This document shows positions 45,162-53,595 of a stretch of DNA of 64,000 nucleotides, piece after piece. The stretch spans positions 4,588,001 to 4,652,000 of the forward strand of contig NZ_OY729424.1 of NCBI RefSeq assembly GCF_963422335.1, written 5' to 3'. The translations under genes were made by a program, and so were the position numbers. The DNA comes from an uncultured Roseateles sp. Lineage in GTDB: Bacteria; Pseudomonadota; Gammaproteobacteria; Burkholderiales; Burkholderiaceae_C. How positions within the stretch are numbered: the first letter of the stretch is position 1; every line of letters starts with the position of its first letter. The notes beneath the pieces were generated by a model. It was not told the origin of the DNA and made no database searches. It saw only the letters and a program-made list of their open reading frames with translations.

Positions 45162-46241
45162 TTGAACCCAGAACCCTATCTGCGCCTGTCCGGCATACGC
45201 AAGGAATTCGGCGCCTTCACCGCCCTGCAGGGCGTCAATCTCGACATCCACAAGGGCGAGTTCATCTGCTTTCTCGGCCCCTCGGGCTGCGGCAAGACGA
45301 CGCTCTTGCGCATCATCGCCGGGCTGGAGGTGCAGAGCGCCGGCACCATCACCCAGGCCGGCCGCGATATCTCGCTGCTGCCACCGGCCGAGCGTGACTA
45401 CGGCATCGTGTTCCAGTCCTACGCGCTGTTCCCCAACCTGAGCGTGGCCGACAACGTGGCCTATGGCCTGGTCAACCGCCGCCAGCCACGGGCCCAGATA
45501 CGCGAACGCGTCACCGAACTGGTCAAGCTGGTGGGCCTGCCGGGCAGCGAAGCCAAATACCCCAGCCAGCTGTCGGGCGGCCAGCAGCAGCGCATCGCGC
45601 TGGCCCGGGCGCTGGCCACCGCGCCGGGTCTCTTGCTGCTGGACGAGCCGCTGTCGGCGCTGGACGCGCTGGAGCGCGTGCGCCTGCGCCAGGAGATACG
45701 CAGCCTGCAGCGCAAGCTGGGCGTGACCACCATCATGGTGACCCACGACCAGGAAGAGGCGCTGTCGGTGGCCGACCGCATCGTCGTGATGAAGCATGGC
45801 GCGATCGAGCAGGTCGGCACGCCGATGGATGTGTATCGCGATCCGAGCTCGCTGTTCGTGGCCGATTTCGTGGGCCGCATCAATGCCCTGCCCGCACGGC
45901 TGGAAGGCCCGGGGCGGGTGCGCATCGGCGAGCAGAGTTTCGAGTGCCGGCATGAGGGCGGCATCAATGGCTCCGGCGGCCATGAGGTGAAGATCTATCT
46001 GCGCCCCGAGGACGTGCTGGCGCGGCCTATCGCGCCGGGCGACTCGAATGTGTTCGATGCCGAAATCGACAAGATCGAGTTCATGGGTTCGTTCTGCCTG
46101 GTGCGGGTGAAGAGCGCCGCCCTGGGCGAGCACCGGCTGACGGTCTATCTGTCGCTGAACTTCCTGGCCGAGCAGCAGCTGGAGGTGGGCGGCCGCCTGC
46201 CGCTGCGGCTGCTGCCCGAGCGGATGCGGGTCTTCCAATGA
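45162..46241 (+). CDS. 2-aminoethylphosphonate ABC transporter ATPase (PhnT2 type)
   Basis: A 359-residue importer ATPase. Walker A GPSGCGKTT, Q-loop IVFQSYALFPNL, signature LSGGQQQRIALARAL, Walker B LLLLDEPLSALDALER, switch His VTHDQEEAL. The C-terminal TOBE-like domain contains LPARLEGPGRVRIG and EIDKIEFMGSFCLVRV. No ATG fits the conserved start; TTG at 45162 has AAGG seven bases upstream and gives the expected LNPEPYLRLSGIRKEFG beginning, while another TTG 11 codons earlier is possible. Overlaps the permease by ATGA. Confidence 0.92.
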   Translation: MNPEPYLRLSGIRKEFGAFTALQGVNLDIHKGEFICFLGPSGCGKTTLLRIIAGLEVQSAGTITQAGRDISLLPPAERDYGIVFQSYALFPNLSVADNVAYGLVNRRQPRAQIRERVTELVKLVGLPGSEAKYPSQLSGGQQQRIALARALATAPGLLLLDEPLSALDALERVRLRQEIRSLQRKLGVTTIMVTHDQEEALSVADRIVVMKHGAIEQVGTPMDVYRDPSSLFVADFVGRINALPARLEGPGRVRIGEQSFECRHEGGINGSGGHEVKIYLRPEDVLARPIAPGDSNVFDAEIDKIEFMGSFCLVRVKSAALGEHRLTVYLSLNFLAEQQLEVGGRLPLRLLPERMRVFQ

Positions 46242-47944
46242 GCGCCAGCCTGAATCCCCTGCTGCCCAAGGTGCGGCAGCGCACGCATTGGAGCGAGCGC
46301 ATCGCGCATCTGACGCTGTTGTTCGTGCTGGCGCTGCTGCTGGCCTTTCTGGCCGCACCGCTGCTGACGATATTGCTGCAGTCGGTGCAGGACGCCAGCG
46401 AAAAGTACGTCGGCCTGGCCAACTTCATCGCCTACGCGCAGACGCCGGCCCTGCTCGACTCGCTGTGGAACAGCCTTTGGGTGTCGGGTCTTGTCACGCT
46501 GATCACGCTGCCGCTGGCCTTTGTGTTCGCCTACGCGCTGACGCGCAGCCGCATGCGTTTCAAGCCGCTGTTCCGCACCATCACCCTGGTGCCGCTGCTG
46601 GCGCCCTCGCTGCTGTCGGCCATCTCGCTGATCTACTGGTTCGGCAACCAGGGCGTGCTGAAGGGCTGGCTCACCGCCGCGGGCATAGACCAGATCTACG
46701 GCCCCACCGGCATCGTGCTGGCCGAGGTGTTCAGCGTCTTCCCCCATGCGCTGATGATTCTGATCACCGCACTGAGCCTGGCCGATGCGCGGCTGTACGA
46801 GGCCGCCGATGCTCTAGGCACCTCGGCGCGGCGCAAGTTCTTCACCATCACCCTGCCCGGCGCCAAGTACGGCCTGATCTCGGCCGGTCTGGTGACCTTC
46901 ACCCTGGTCATCACCGACTTCGGCATTCCCAAGGTCATAGGCGGCAACTTCAATGTGCTGGCCACCGATGTGTTCAAGCTGGTGATAGGCCAGCAGGACT
47001 TCCAGCGCGGTGCCGTCGTCGCCCTGCTGCTGCTGACGCCGGCCTTCCTGACCTTTGGCGTCGACCACTTCATCCAGCGCAAGCAGACGGCCATGCTCAG
47101 CGCCCGCGCCGTGCCCTACAAGCCCAAGCAGGCGCCGGTCTTCGATGCGCTGATGACGGCCTACTGCACCGGCAGCTCGCTGCTGATACTGGCCGTGCTG
47201 GGCATGGCGGTGTTCGCTTCCTTCGCCACCTTCTGGCCCTATGACCTGAGCCCCAGCTGGCGCCACTATGTGATGGGCCTGGTCGATGCCGAGGTGGGTG
47301 TGGGATTCATCAACAGCCTCAAGGTGGCGGCCGGCACGGCGCTGTTCGGCACGGCCCTGGTCTTCGTGGCCGCCTATATGCTGGAGAAGACCAAGGGCCT
47401 GGACAGCGTGCGCGGCGTTGTGCGCCTCTTGGCCATGCTGCCCATGGCCGTGCCCGGCCTGGTGCTGGGCCTGGGCTATATCTTCTTCTTCAACAAGCCC
47501 GGCAATCCGCTGAACTGGATGTACCAGACGCTGGCGCTGATGACCTTGGCCACCATTGTCCACTTCTACACCACCGGCCACCTGACGGCGGTGACGGCGC
47601 TGAAGGCCCTGGACGGCGAGTTCGAGTCGGTCTCGGCTTCGCTGAAAGTGCCCTTCTACACGACCTTCTGGCGCGTCACCCTGCCGATCTGCACGCCGGC
47701 CCTGATCGACATCGCCCGCTACTTCTTCGTCAATGCGATGACGACGATCTCGGCCATGGTGTTCCTGTACTCGCCCGAGACCAAGGTGGCCTCCATCGCC
47801 ATCCTGAACCTCGACGAGGCCGGCGAGACCGGCGCCGCCGCCGCGATGGCGGTGCTGATCGCCATCGTCTGCGCCACCGCCACCCTGCTGTTCATGCTGC
47901 TGGGCTGGTTGGTCAACAAGCGCACCCAGGCTTGGAGAGCTTGA
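46238..47944 (+). CDS. 2-aminoethylphosphonate ABC transporter permease, fused two-domain (PhnU2 type)
   Basis: A 568-residue permease with about 12 membrane helices and two BPD_transp_1 halves in one chain, as in the Fbp/PhnU2 class. EAA-like docking loops appear in ADALGTSARRKFFTITLPGAKYGL and again in SASLKVPFYTTFWRVTLPICTPA. Because both halves are fused, no second permease gene is needed. It completes the AEP importer with the binding protein and ATPase. phnW follows after a 56-base spacer holding a REP-like palindrome. Confidence 0.93.
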   Translation: MSASLNPLLPKVRQRTHWSERIAHLTLLFVLALLLAFLAAPLLTILLQSVQDASEKYVGLANFIAYAQTPALLDSLWNSLWVSGLVTLITLPLAFVFAYALTRSRMRFKPLFRTITLVPLLAPSLLSAISLIYWFGNQGVLKGWLTAAGIDQIYGPTGIVLAEVFSVFPHALMILITALSLADARLYEAADALGTSARRKFFTITLPGAKYGLISAGLVTFTLVITDFGIPKVIGGNFNVLATDVFKLVIGQQDFQRGAVVALLLLTPAFLTFGVDHFIQRKQTAMLSARAVPYKPKQAPVFDALMTAYCTGSSLLILAVLGMAVFASFATFWPYDLSPSWRHYVMGLVDAEVGVGFINSLKVAAGTALFGTALVFVAAYMLEKTKGLDSVRGVVRLLAMLPMAVPGLVLGLGYIFFFNKPGNPLNWMYQTLALMTLATIVHFYTTGHLTAVTALKALDGEFESVSASLKVPFYTTFWRVTLPICTPALIDIARYFFVNAMTTISAMVFLYSPETKVASIAILNLDEAGETGAAAAMAVLIAIVCATATLLFMLLGWLVNKRTQAWRA

Positions 47945-47953
47945 ACCCGCTTT

Positions 47954-47977
47954 GCATCCCGGATTTCATCGGGCTAC
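47954..47977. repeat. REP-like palindrome between permease and phnW
   Basis: On the minus strand this reads GTAGCCCGATGAAATCCGGG, a close relative of widespread GTAGCCCGGAT-type palindromes. CCCG/CGGG arms allow a short stem. It is the second such element in the spacers of this operon. Confidence 0.45.
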
Positions 47978-48000
47978 ATCGACCCCATTCGGAGACACCT

Positions 48001-49104
48001 ATGGACCGCGACCGCATCCTCCTCACCCCCGGCCCGCTGACCACCACCCTGCGCACCAAGCTGGCCATGCTCAAGGACTGGGGCTCCTGGGACAGTGACT
48101 TCATCGCCGTCACCGCCAAGGTGCGCGCCGCCCTGCTGGACGTGGTGCACGGCCAGGACAGTCATGTCGTCGTGCCCCTGCAGGGCAGCGGCACCTTCAG
48201 CGTCGAGGCCGCGGTGGCCACCGCCGTGCCGCGCGAGGGCCATGTCTTGATCTTGGACAACGGCGCCTACTGCAAGCGCGCCGCCAAGCTGACCCAGCTG
48301 ATGGGCCGTCGGGCCACGGTGCTGGAGTTCCCGGAGGAGTCGCCCGTCTCGCCGCAGGCGCTGGAGGCCAGGCTGGAGGCCGACACCAGCATCACCCACG
48401 TGATACTGATCCACTGCGAGACCGGCACCGGCGTGCTGAATCCGCTGCCCGAGGTGGCGGCGGTGTGCGAGAAGCGCGGCAAGGGCCTGATCGTCGACGC
48501 GATGAGCAGCTTTGGTGCCCTGCCCATCGACTGCCGCAGCAGCCGCATCGATGCGCTGATCGCCGCCAGCGGCAAGTGCCTGGAGGGCGTGCCCGGCATG
48601 GGTTTTGTGCTGCTGCGCAAGGCGGTGCTGGAGCAGTGCGCAGGCAACAGCCAGTCGCTGGCGATGGACCTGTTCGACCAGTACCAGTACATGGAGAAGA
48701 CCGGCCAGTGGCGCTTCACCCCGCCCACCCATGTGCTGGTGGCCCTGGCCGAGGCGATGGAGCAGTACCGGGAGGAAGGCGGCCAGCCCGCCCGCCTGGC
48801 CCGCTATATCGACAACTACCAGACGCTGATCAACGGCATGAAGGCGCTGGGCCTGAAGCCCTTTCTGGCACCCGAGGTGCAGGCGCCCATCATCGTCACC
48901 TTCCATGCGCCGCAGCATCCGGCCTATGACTTCAAGCGCTTCTACCAGGCGGCCAAGGACCGGGGCTTTCTGCTCTATCCGGGCAAGCTGACCCAGGTGG
49001 AGACCTTCCGCGTCGGCTGCATAGGCGCCATCGGCCGCATGGAGATGCAGCAGGCGGTCAATGCGGTGGCCGAGGTGCTGGCCGAGATGGGTATCGCCAG
49101 CTGA
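48001..49104 (+). CDS. phnW: 2-aminoethylphosphonate-pyruvate transaminase
   Basis: A 367-residue class V PLP aminotransferase converting AEP plus pyruvate to phosphonoacetaldehyde plus alanine. RILLTPGPLTTTLRTK is the start motif, then LQGSGTFSVEAAV, HCETGTGVLNPL, VDAMSSFGALPID with the PLP-ring Asp, and SGKCLEGVPGMGFV with the Schiff-base Lys. GGAG precedes the ATG at 48001. It provides the substrate of PhnY, completing the PhnW-PhnY-PhnA pathway split over two divergent transcripts. Confidence 0.96.
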   Translation: MDRDRILLTPGPLTTTLRTKLAMLKDWGSWDSDFIAVTAKVRAALLDVVHGQDSHVVVPLQGSGTFSVEAAVATAVPREGHVLILDNGAYCKRAAKLTQLMGRRATVLEFPEESPVSPQALEARLEADTSITHVILIHCETGTGVLNPLPEVAAVCEKRGKGLIVDAMSSFGALPIDCRSSRIDALIAASGKCLEGVPGMGFVLLRKAVLEQCAGNSQSLAMDLFDQYQYMEKTGQWRFTPPTHVLVALAEAMEQYREEGGQPARLARYIDNYQTLINGMKALGLKPFLAPEVQAPIIVTFHAPQHPAYDFKRFYQAAKDRGFLLYPGKLTQVETFRVGCIGAIGRMEMQQAVNAVAEVLAEMGIAS

Positions 49105-49110
49105 TCCCGG

Positions 49111-50037
49111 TCAAGCCGGCGGCTGATGCCGCCGGTGTGTCTGTGAGGGCAGCTCGCCGAACATCGCCTGGTAGTCCTTGGCGAAATGGCCGAAGTGCCA
49201 GAAGCCCAGCTGGGTGGCCGCCTCGGTCACCGATGCCGCCGTCTTCAGGCCGCGCCGGGCGGCGCCCAGCCGGACGGCACGCAGATAGGCCAGGGGGCTG
49301 ACCCCCAGCACGCGCTGAAAGGCCAGCTGCAGGCTGCGGCGGCTCGTGCCCAGCTGCTCGCAGAGGCCGGCCACCGTCGGCGGCTGCTGCAGATCGGCGG
49401 CGATCAGCTCGCGGGCCTGGCTGACCCATCGCCAGTGGCTGTCCGCCGAGGCGTTCTGGTCGGTCGGCGCGTCGCTGAGCGCGCTGATGCCGTCCAGCAA
49501 GGCATCACTCATCCGTGCGCGCACGGCGGACTCGGCCAACGACTGGGGCCGGGCCTGTGCCGTCTCGAACACATTCAGCAGCAGGCTGCGCAGCCCATGG
49601 GGTGCCGCATGGCGCAAGCCGGCCTGGCTGCCAAAGCTCAGGCCGGGCTCACCAGCCGTCAATTCAATGCCCAGCATCTGGTGATCGCCGGCGCAGCGGA
49701 ACTCGAAACCCGAGCGGCCCGAGAACACATGCAGCGCATCCTCGCCGCAGGGCCGGCCGCAGAACAGGCCCGGCGCGCGGCTGCGCAGCGGCACACCCAG
49801 GGCCAGCACGCCCTCGGCCAGGCAGCCGGTCTGCAGCACCGAGGCCTGCAGGTCTTCGATGAACAGGCGCAGGCCGCCGAGATCGAGGCTGCGGATGCCG
49901 CCACGGAATCCCCCCGCCTGCAACTGAAGATAGGACTGATTCCAGCCGGACAGCGCCGCCGCCTGTTCATCGGCGTCGGCAAACGAAACCGCCCGCAATG
50001 GGGGCGTCGGGGCTTGGGCAGGGGGCGAACGGTTCAT
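49111..50037 (-). CDS. AraC family regulator (EutR-like)
   Basis: A 308-residue regulator with a variable N-terminal sensor and a C-terminal AraC domain at about residues 205-300 (TVAGLCEQLGTSRRSLQLAFQRVLGVSPLAYLRAVRLGAARRGLK, then AATQLGFWHFGHFAKDYQAMFGELPS). The GFWHFGHFAKDY form of the second helix-turn-helix is characteristic of EutR-like proteins, known to respond to ethanolamine. It is divergent from the glutamine-synthetase-like gene and probably activates it. The gene's 3' end contains a perfect 8-bp hairpin at the convergent junction with phnW. Confidence 0.88.
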   Translation of the reverse strand: MNRSPPAQAPTPPLRAVSFADADEQAAALSGWNQSYLQLQAGGFRGGIRSLDLGGLRLFIEDLQASVLQTGCLAEGVLALGVPLRSRAPGLFCGRPCGEDALHVFSGRSGFEFRCAGDHQMLGIELTAGEPGLSFGSQAGLRHAAPHGLRSLLLNVFETAQARPQSLAESAVRARMSDALLDGISALSDAPTDQNASADSHWRWVSQARELIAADLQQPPTVAGLCEQLGTSRRSLQLAFQRVLGVSPLAYLRAVRLGAARRGLKTAASVTEAATQLGFWHFGHFAKDYQAMFGELPSQTHRRHQPPA

Positions 50038-50223
50038 GACCCGACCATTGTGCGGAGAATGGGGCTCGCCGCCGCGCAGTATTTACACCGAGTCCGGCGC
50101 GTTACCGAAATGGGATAGCCAAACACCGGGCGCAAGCCCAAACTCCGACTGCAATCCGTCCACCCGCGAGCCGGCCGCCGGCAGGGTGAAGGCCGTACAC
50201 ACTCTTGAAACGGGCAGGATCAG

Positions 50224-51603
50224 ATGGCAACACGCAACTCCCCCTCCGAGCACCCGGCGCTGGCCGCCGTGCGCGCCAGCAACACCGGCAAGGTCAAGGT
50301 CGCCGTCAGCGACATCGACGGCGTCCTGCGCGGCAAGCTGCTGCACCGCGACAAGTTCTTCGGCGCGGCCGAATCCGGCTTCGGCTTCTGCGACGTCGTG
50401 TTCGGCTGGGACTCGGGCGACCAGTGCTACGACAACACGGAGGTCACCGGCTGGCAGCATGGCTTCCCCGACGCGCTGGCCCGCATCGACCTGAACACCG
50501 CCCGCCATGTGCCCTGGGACGATGGCGTGCCCTTCTTCCTTGGCGAATTCATCAACGCCGACGGCACGCCCTTCCCGGTGTGCCCGCGCCAGATCCTGAA
50601 GCGCGTGCTCAGGCGCGCCGAGGCCCTGGGCCTGCAGGTCATGGCCGGCATGGAGTTCGAATGGTTCAACTTCCTCGAAACCCCGCAGAGCTGGGCCGAC
50701 AAGAAGGGTGTGGCCCCCACCAACCTGACGCCGGGCATGTTCGGCTATTCGCTGTTGCGCATGAACGGCAACCGCGAGTTCTTCAATGCGCTGATGGACC
50801 AGATGGCGGCCTTCAATGTGCCGATCGAAGGGCTGCACACCGAGACCGGCCCGGGCGTCTACGAGGCGGCCATCGCCTTCAGCGAGGCGCTGGAGCAGGC
50901 CGACCGAGCCATCCTGTTCAAGACCGGCGCCAAGGAAATCGGCCAGCGCTTCGGCATCATGCCCAGCTTCATGGCCAAGTGGAGCAAGGACTACCCCGGC
51001 TGCAGCGGCCACATCCATCAAAGCCTGTCCGACGGCAAGCAGAACGTCTTCTTCGATGCCCATCGAAGCAAGGCCAGCAAGGGCATGAGCCAGCTGTTCG
51101 AGAGCTATCTGGCCGGCCAGGTGCAATGCCTGATGGAGTTCGCGCCGATGTTCTGGCCGACCATCAACAGCTACAAGCGCCTGGTCGATGGTTTCTGGGC
51201 ACCGGTCAAGCCGACCTGGGGATTCGACAACCGCACGGCGAGCTTTCGCGTCATCTCGGGCTCACCCAAATCGACCCGGCTTGAGACCCGCTGCCCCGGC
51301 GCCGATGTGAATCCCTATCTGGCCATGGCCGCGGTGATCGCCGCCGGCCTGCATGGCGTCGAGAAGGAACTGAAGCTGACCGCGCCGCCCATCACCGGCA
51401 CCAATCAGGGGGCCGAGCACATCCCGCGCGCGCCACGCTCGCTGATGGACACGACGCAGATCTTCAAGCGCTCCGAGGTGGCGCGAGACTTCCTGGGCGA
51501 CACCTTCGTCGATCATTTCGCCGCCACCCGCGAATGGGAGTACCGACAATGGCAGGATGGCGTCACCGACTGGGAGCTGAAGCGCTATTTCGAGATCATC
51601 TGA
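50224..51603 (+). CDS. Glutamine synthetase-like gamma-glutamyl-amine ligase
   Basis: A 459-residue GS-fold enzyme. The beta-grasp N-terminus has VAVSDIDGVLRGKLL. Active-site motifs are GMEFEWF, ETGPGVYEAA, SGHIHQSL, NSYKRLVDGFWAP and RLETRCPGADVNPYLAMAA. It lacks the NLYDLPP adenylylation segment of GlnA, and the INSYKRLV type is seen in gamma-glutamylmethylamide/ethanolamide/polyamine ligases (PuuA, IpuC, GlnA4 relatives). It likely joins Glu to an amine, most probably ethanolamine given the downstream alcohol dehydrogenase. AGGA lies four bases upstream of the ATG. Confidence 0.9.
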   Translation: MATRNSPSEHPALAAVRASNTGKVKVAVSDIDGVLRGKLLHRDKFFGAAESGFGFCDVVFGWDSGDQCYDNTEVTGWQHGFPDALARIDLNTARHVPWDDGVPFFLGEFINADGTPFPVCPRQILKRVLRRAEALGLQVMAGMEFEWFNFLETPQSWADKKGVAPTNLTPGMFGYSLLRMNGNREFFNALMDQMAAFNVPIEGLHTETGPGVYEAAIAFSEALEQADRAILFKTGAKEIGQRFGIMPSFMAKWSKDYPGCSGHIHQSLSDGKQNVFFDAHRSKASKGMSQLFESYLAGQVQCLMEFAPMFWPTINSYKRLVDGFWAPVKPTWGFDNRTASFRVISGSPKSTRLETRCPGADVNPYLAMAAVIAAGLHGVEKELKLTAPPITGTNQGAEHIPRAPRSLMDTTQIFKRSEVARDFLGDTFVDHFAATREWEYRQWQDGVTDWELKRYFEII

Positions 51604-51648
51604 CCCGGTCTTCCATTTCCGTCCCGTATCGAGAGCGAGCCTTACCGT

Positions 51649-52782
51649 ATGAGCATCACCCGTTTCTCCTTTCCCACCGCCATCCTGTTCGGCGCCGGCG
51701 CGCGCAAGCTGGTGGCCGAGCATCTGCTGAGCCAGGGCCTGAAGCGCCCGCTGATCGTCACCGACAAGGCCCTGGCCGCGCTGCCGGTGCTGGCCGAGTT
51801 CAGCAGCCATCTGGGCGGCCTTGACGTCGCCGTGTTCGATGGCGTGATGGGCAACCCGACCGCCTCGCAGGTGATGGCCGGTGCCGCCGCCTACCGCGCC
51901 CACCAGGCCGATTGCGTGATCGGCTTCGGCGGCGGCGCGGCGCTGGACGTGGCCAAGATCGTCGGCCTGGCGGCCACGCATGAAGGCAACATCATCGAAT
52001 ACGTCTGGGACCATCCGCAGGTGCGGTCCATCAGCGGGGAACTGCCTTACTTCATCGCCCTGCCCACGACCTCGGGCACGGGCTCCGAGGTGGGCCGGTC
52101 GAGCGTCGTGTCCGAGGACGACACGCACATCAAGCGCACCGTGTTCAGCCCCAAGATCCTGGCCCGCGCCGTGTTCGCCGACCCGGAGCTGACGCTGGCC
52201 CTGCCGCCGGCCATCACCGCCGCCACCGGCATCGATGCGCTGACGCACAACGTCGAGAGCTATCTGTCGCCGGCCTATCACCCGCTGTGCGACGGCATCG
52301 CGCTGGAGGGCACACGCATCGCCGCCCGCGCCCTGCTCACCGCCGTCAGGGAACCCGGCAATCTGGCCGCCCGCAGCGACATGATGATGAGCTCGATGAT
52401 GGGCGCCATCGCCTTCCAGAAAGATCTGGGCGCCGTGCACTCCTGCGCCCACGCGCTGGGGGCCGTCAACAATCTGCACCACGGCCTGGCCAATGCGCTG
52501 ATGCTGGACACCGTGCTGGCCTGGAACTTCGAGGCCGCAGAAGCCAAGTTCGCCGAGCTGGCCCACGTGGCCGGCATCAGCGGTGGTGCCAGCGCCTTCG
52601 TGCCCTGGCTGCAGCAACTGAAGCGCAGCATAGGCATCACCACCCGCCTGGCTGATCACGGTGTCAAATCCGAACACCTGCCCCGCCTGGTCGAGATCGC
52701 TGCCGCCGACATCTGCCACCAGACCAACCCCCGGCCCTGCAGCGCCGCCGACTTCCAGCGGCTCTTCCAGGAGGCCATGTAA
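51649..52782 (+). CDS. Iron-containing alcohol dehydrogenase
   Basis: A 377-residue group III alcohol dehydrogenase. FSFPTAILFGAGARKLVAEHL starts the NAD domain, VIGFGGGAALDVAKIV is the dinucleotide loop, LPTTSGTGSEVGRSSV follows, and the metal ligands are in DALTHNVESYLS (Asp, His) and SCAHALGAVNNLHHGLANA (His residues). In this cluster it would oxidise the hydroxyl of a gamma-glutamyl amino alcohol to the aldehyde. Last codons overlap the ribosome-binding AGGAGG of the next gene, which starts directly after the stop. Confidence 0.93.
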   Translation: MSITRFSFPTAILFGAGARKLVAEHLLSQGLKRPLIVTDKALAALPVLAEFSSHLGGLDVAVFDGVMGNPTASQVMAGAAAYRAHQADCVIGFGGGAALDVAKIVGLAATHEGNIIEYVWDHPQVRSISGELPYFIALPTTSGTGSEVGRSSVVSEDDTHIKRTVFSPKILARAVFADPELTLALPPAITAATGIDALTHNVESYLSPAYHPLCDGIALEGTRIAARALLTAVREPGNLAARSDMMMSSMMGAIAFQKDLGAVHSCAHALGAVNNLHHGLANALMLDTVLAWNFEAAEAKFAELAHVAGISGGASAFVPWLQQLKRSIGITTRLADHGVKSEHLPRLVEIAAADICHQTNPRPCSAADFQRLFQEAM

Positions 52783-53595
52783 ATGGGGTCAGACTCCAAT
52801 TCTGGCCGGGCTAAGATAGGCATTTCCGCCTGCTTCTTCCATGCCGATCCGGACCGGCCCATCTTCACCGGCAAGACCCTGCAGTACATCGAGCAGTCGG
52901 TGCCGCACTGGCTGATGAGCGGTGGCGCGTTGCCGGTGATGATCCCCTCGCCCGAGGGGCCGACCCAGCGCTCGGACGTCGCTCTCGCCGATTACGCCCA
53001 GTGGCTGGACGGCCTGGTGCTGATGGGCGGCTCGGACGTCTGGCCCGGCAGCTATGGCGAGGAGCCGTTGAAGCCGCAGTGGAGCGGCGACCGCATCCGT
53101 GATGCATACGAGATCGCGCTGGCCAGGGCCTTCGTCGCCGCCGGCAAACCGGTGCTGGGCGTGTGCCGCGGCCTGCAGCTGCTGAACGTGGCCTTCGGCG
53201 GCACCCTGCTGCAGGACATCGCCACGCAAAAGCCCGGCGCTCTGACCCATCGCGACGCCGCGCTGTACGACCAGAACTTCCATCAAATCAGCTTCTGCCC
53301 CGGCACGCGGCTGGCCGGGCTGTATGAAGGGCAGCAAGAAGCCAAGGTCAACAGCGTGCACCATCAGGGCATCAAGGACCTCGCGCCCGATTTCGTCGTC
53401 GAGGCCACGGCCCCGGCCGACGGCATGATTGAGGCGGTTCGCTGGACCGGCCCCACATTCGTGGCCGCCGTGCAGTGGCACCCCGAATTCCATGACCCCG
53501 CAGACACCAGCGTGTTGAACGACGCCGCACTGCTGCAAGACTATCTGGCCGCCGTCGCCCGCAGGCGCGATCCGGCCCAACAGGAACACCCATGA
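52783..53595 (+). CDS. Gamma-glutamyl-amine hydrolase (PuuD-like class I glutamine amidotransferase)
   Basis: A 270-residue peptidase C26 protein. The catalytic Cys lies in PVLGVCRGLQLLNVAFGG, and the His and Glu in AAVQWHPEFH. DGLVLMGGSDVWPGSYG and NSVHHQGIKDLAP are typical of PuuD. It should cleave the gamma-glutamyl bond at the end of the pathway and regenerate Glu. The first nine residues (MGSDSNSGR) are not family-like and are encoded by a TGGGGTCAGACTCCAATT stretch that resembles a dispersed repeat, so the start region appears to have been remodelled. Confidence 0.92.
   Translation: MGSDSNSGRAKIGISACFFHADPDRPIFTGKTLQYIEQSVPHWLMSGGALPVMIPSPEGPTQRSDVALADYAQWLDGLVLMGGSDVWPGSYGEEPLKPQWSGDRIRDAYEIALARAFVAAGKPVLGVCRGLQLLNVAFGGTLLQDIATQKPGALTHRDAALYDQNFHQISFCPGTRLAGLYEGQQEAKVNSVHHQGIKDLAPDFVVEATAPADGMIEAVRWTGPTFVAAVQWHPEFHDPADTSVLNDAALLQDYLAAVARRRDPAQQEHP

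Noticed and set aside
49116..49135. Perfect 8-bp hairpin between phnW and the AraC gene as an intrinsic terminator
   Set aside because: No T-run on either strand and it lies within coding sequence; function not supported.
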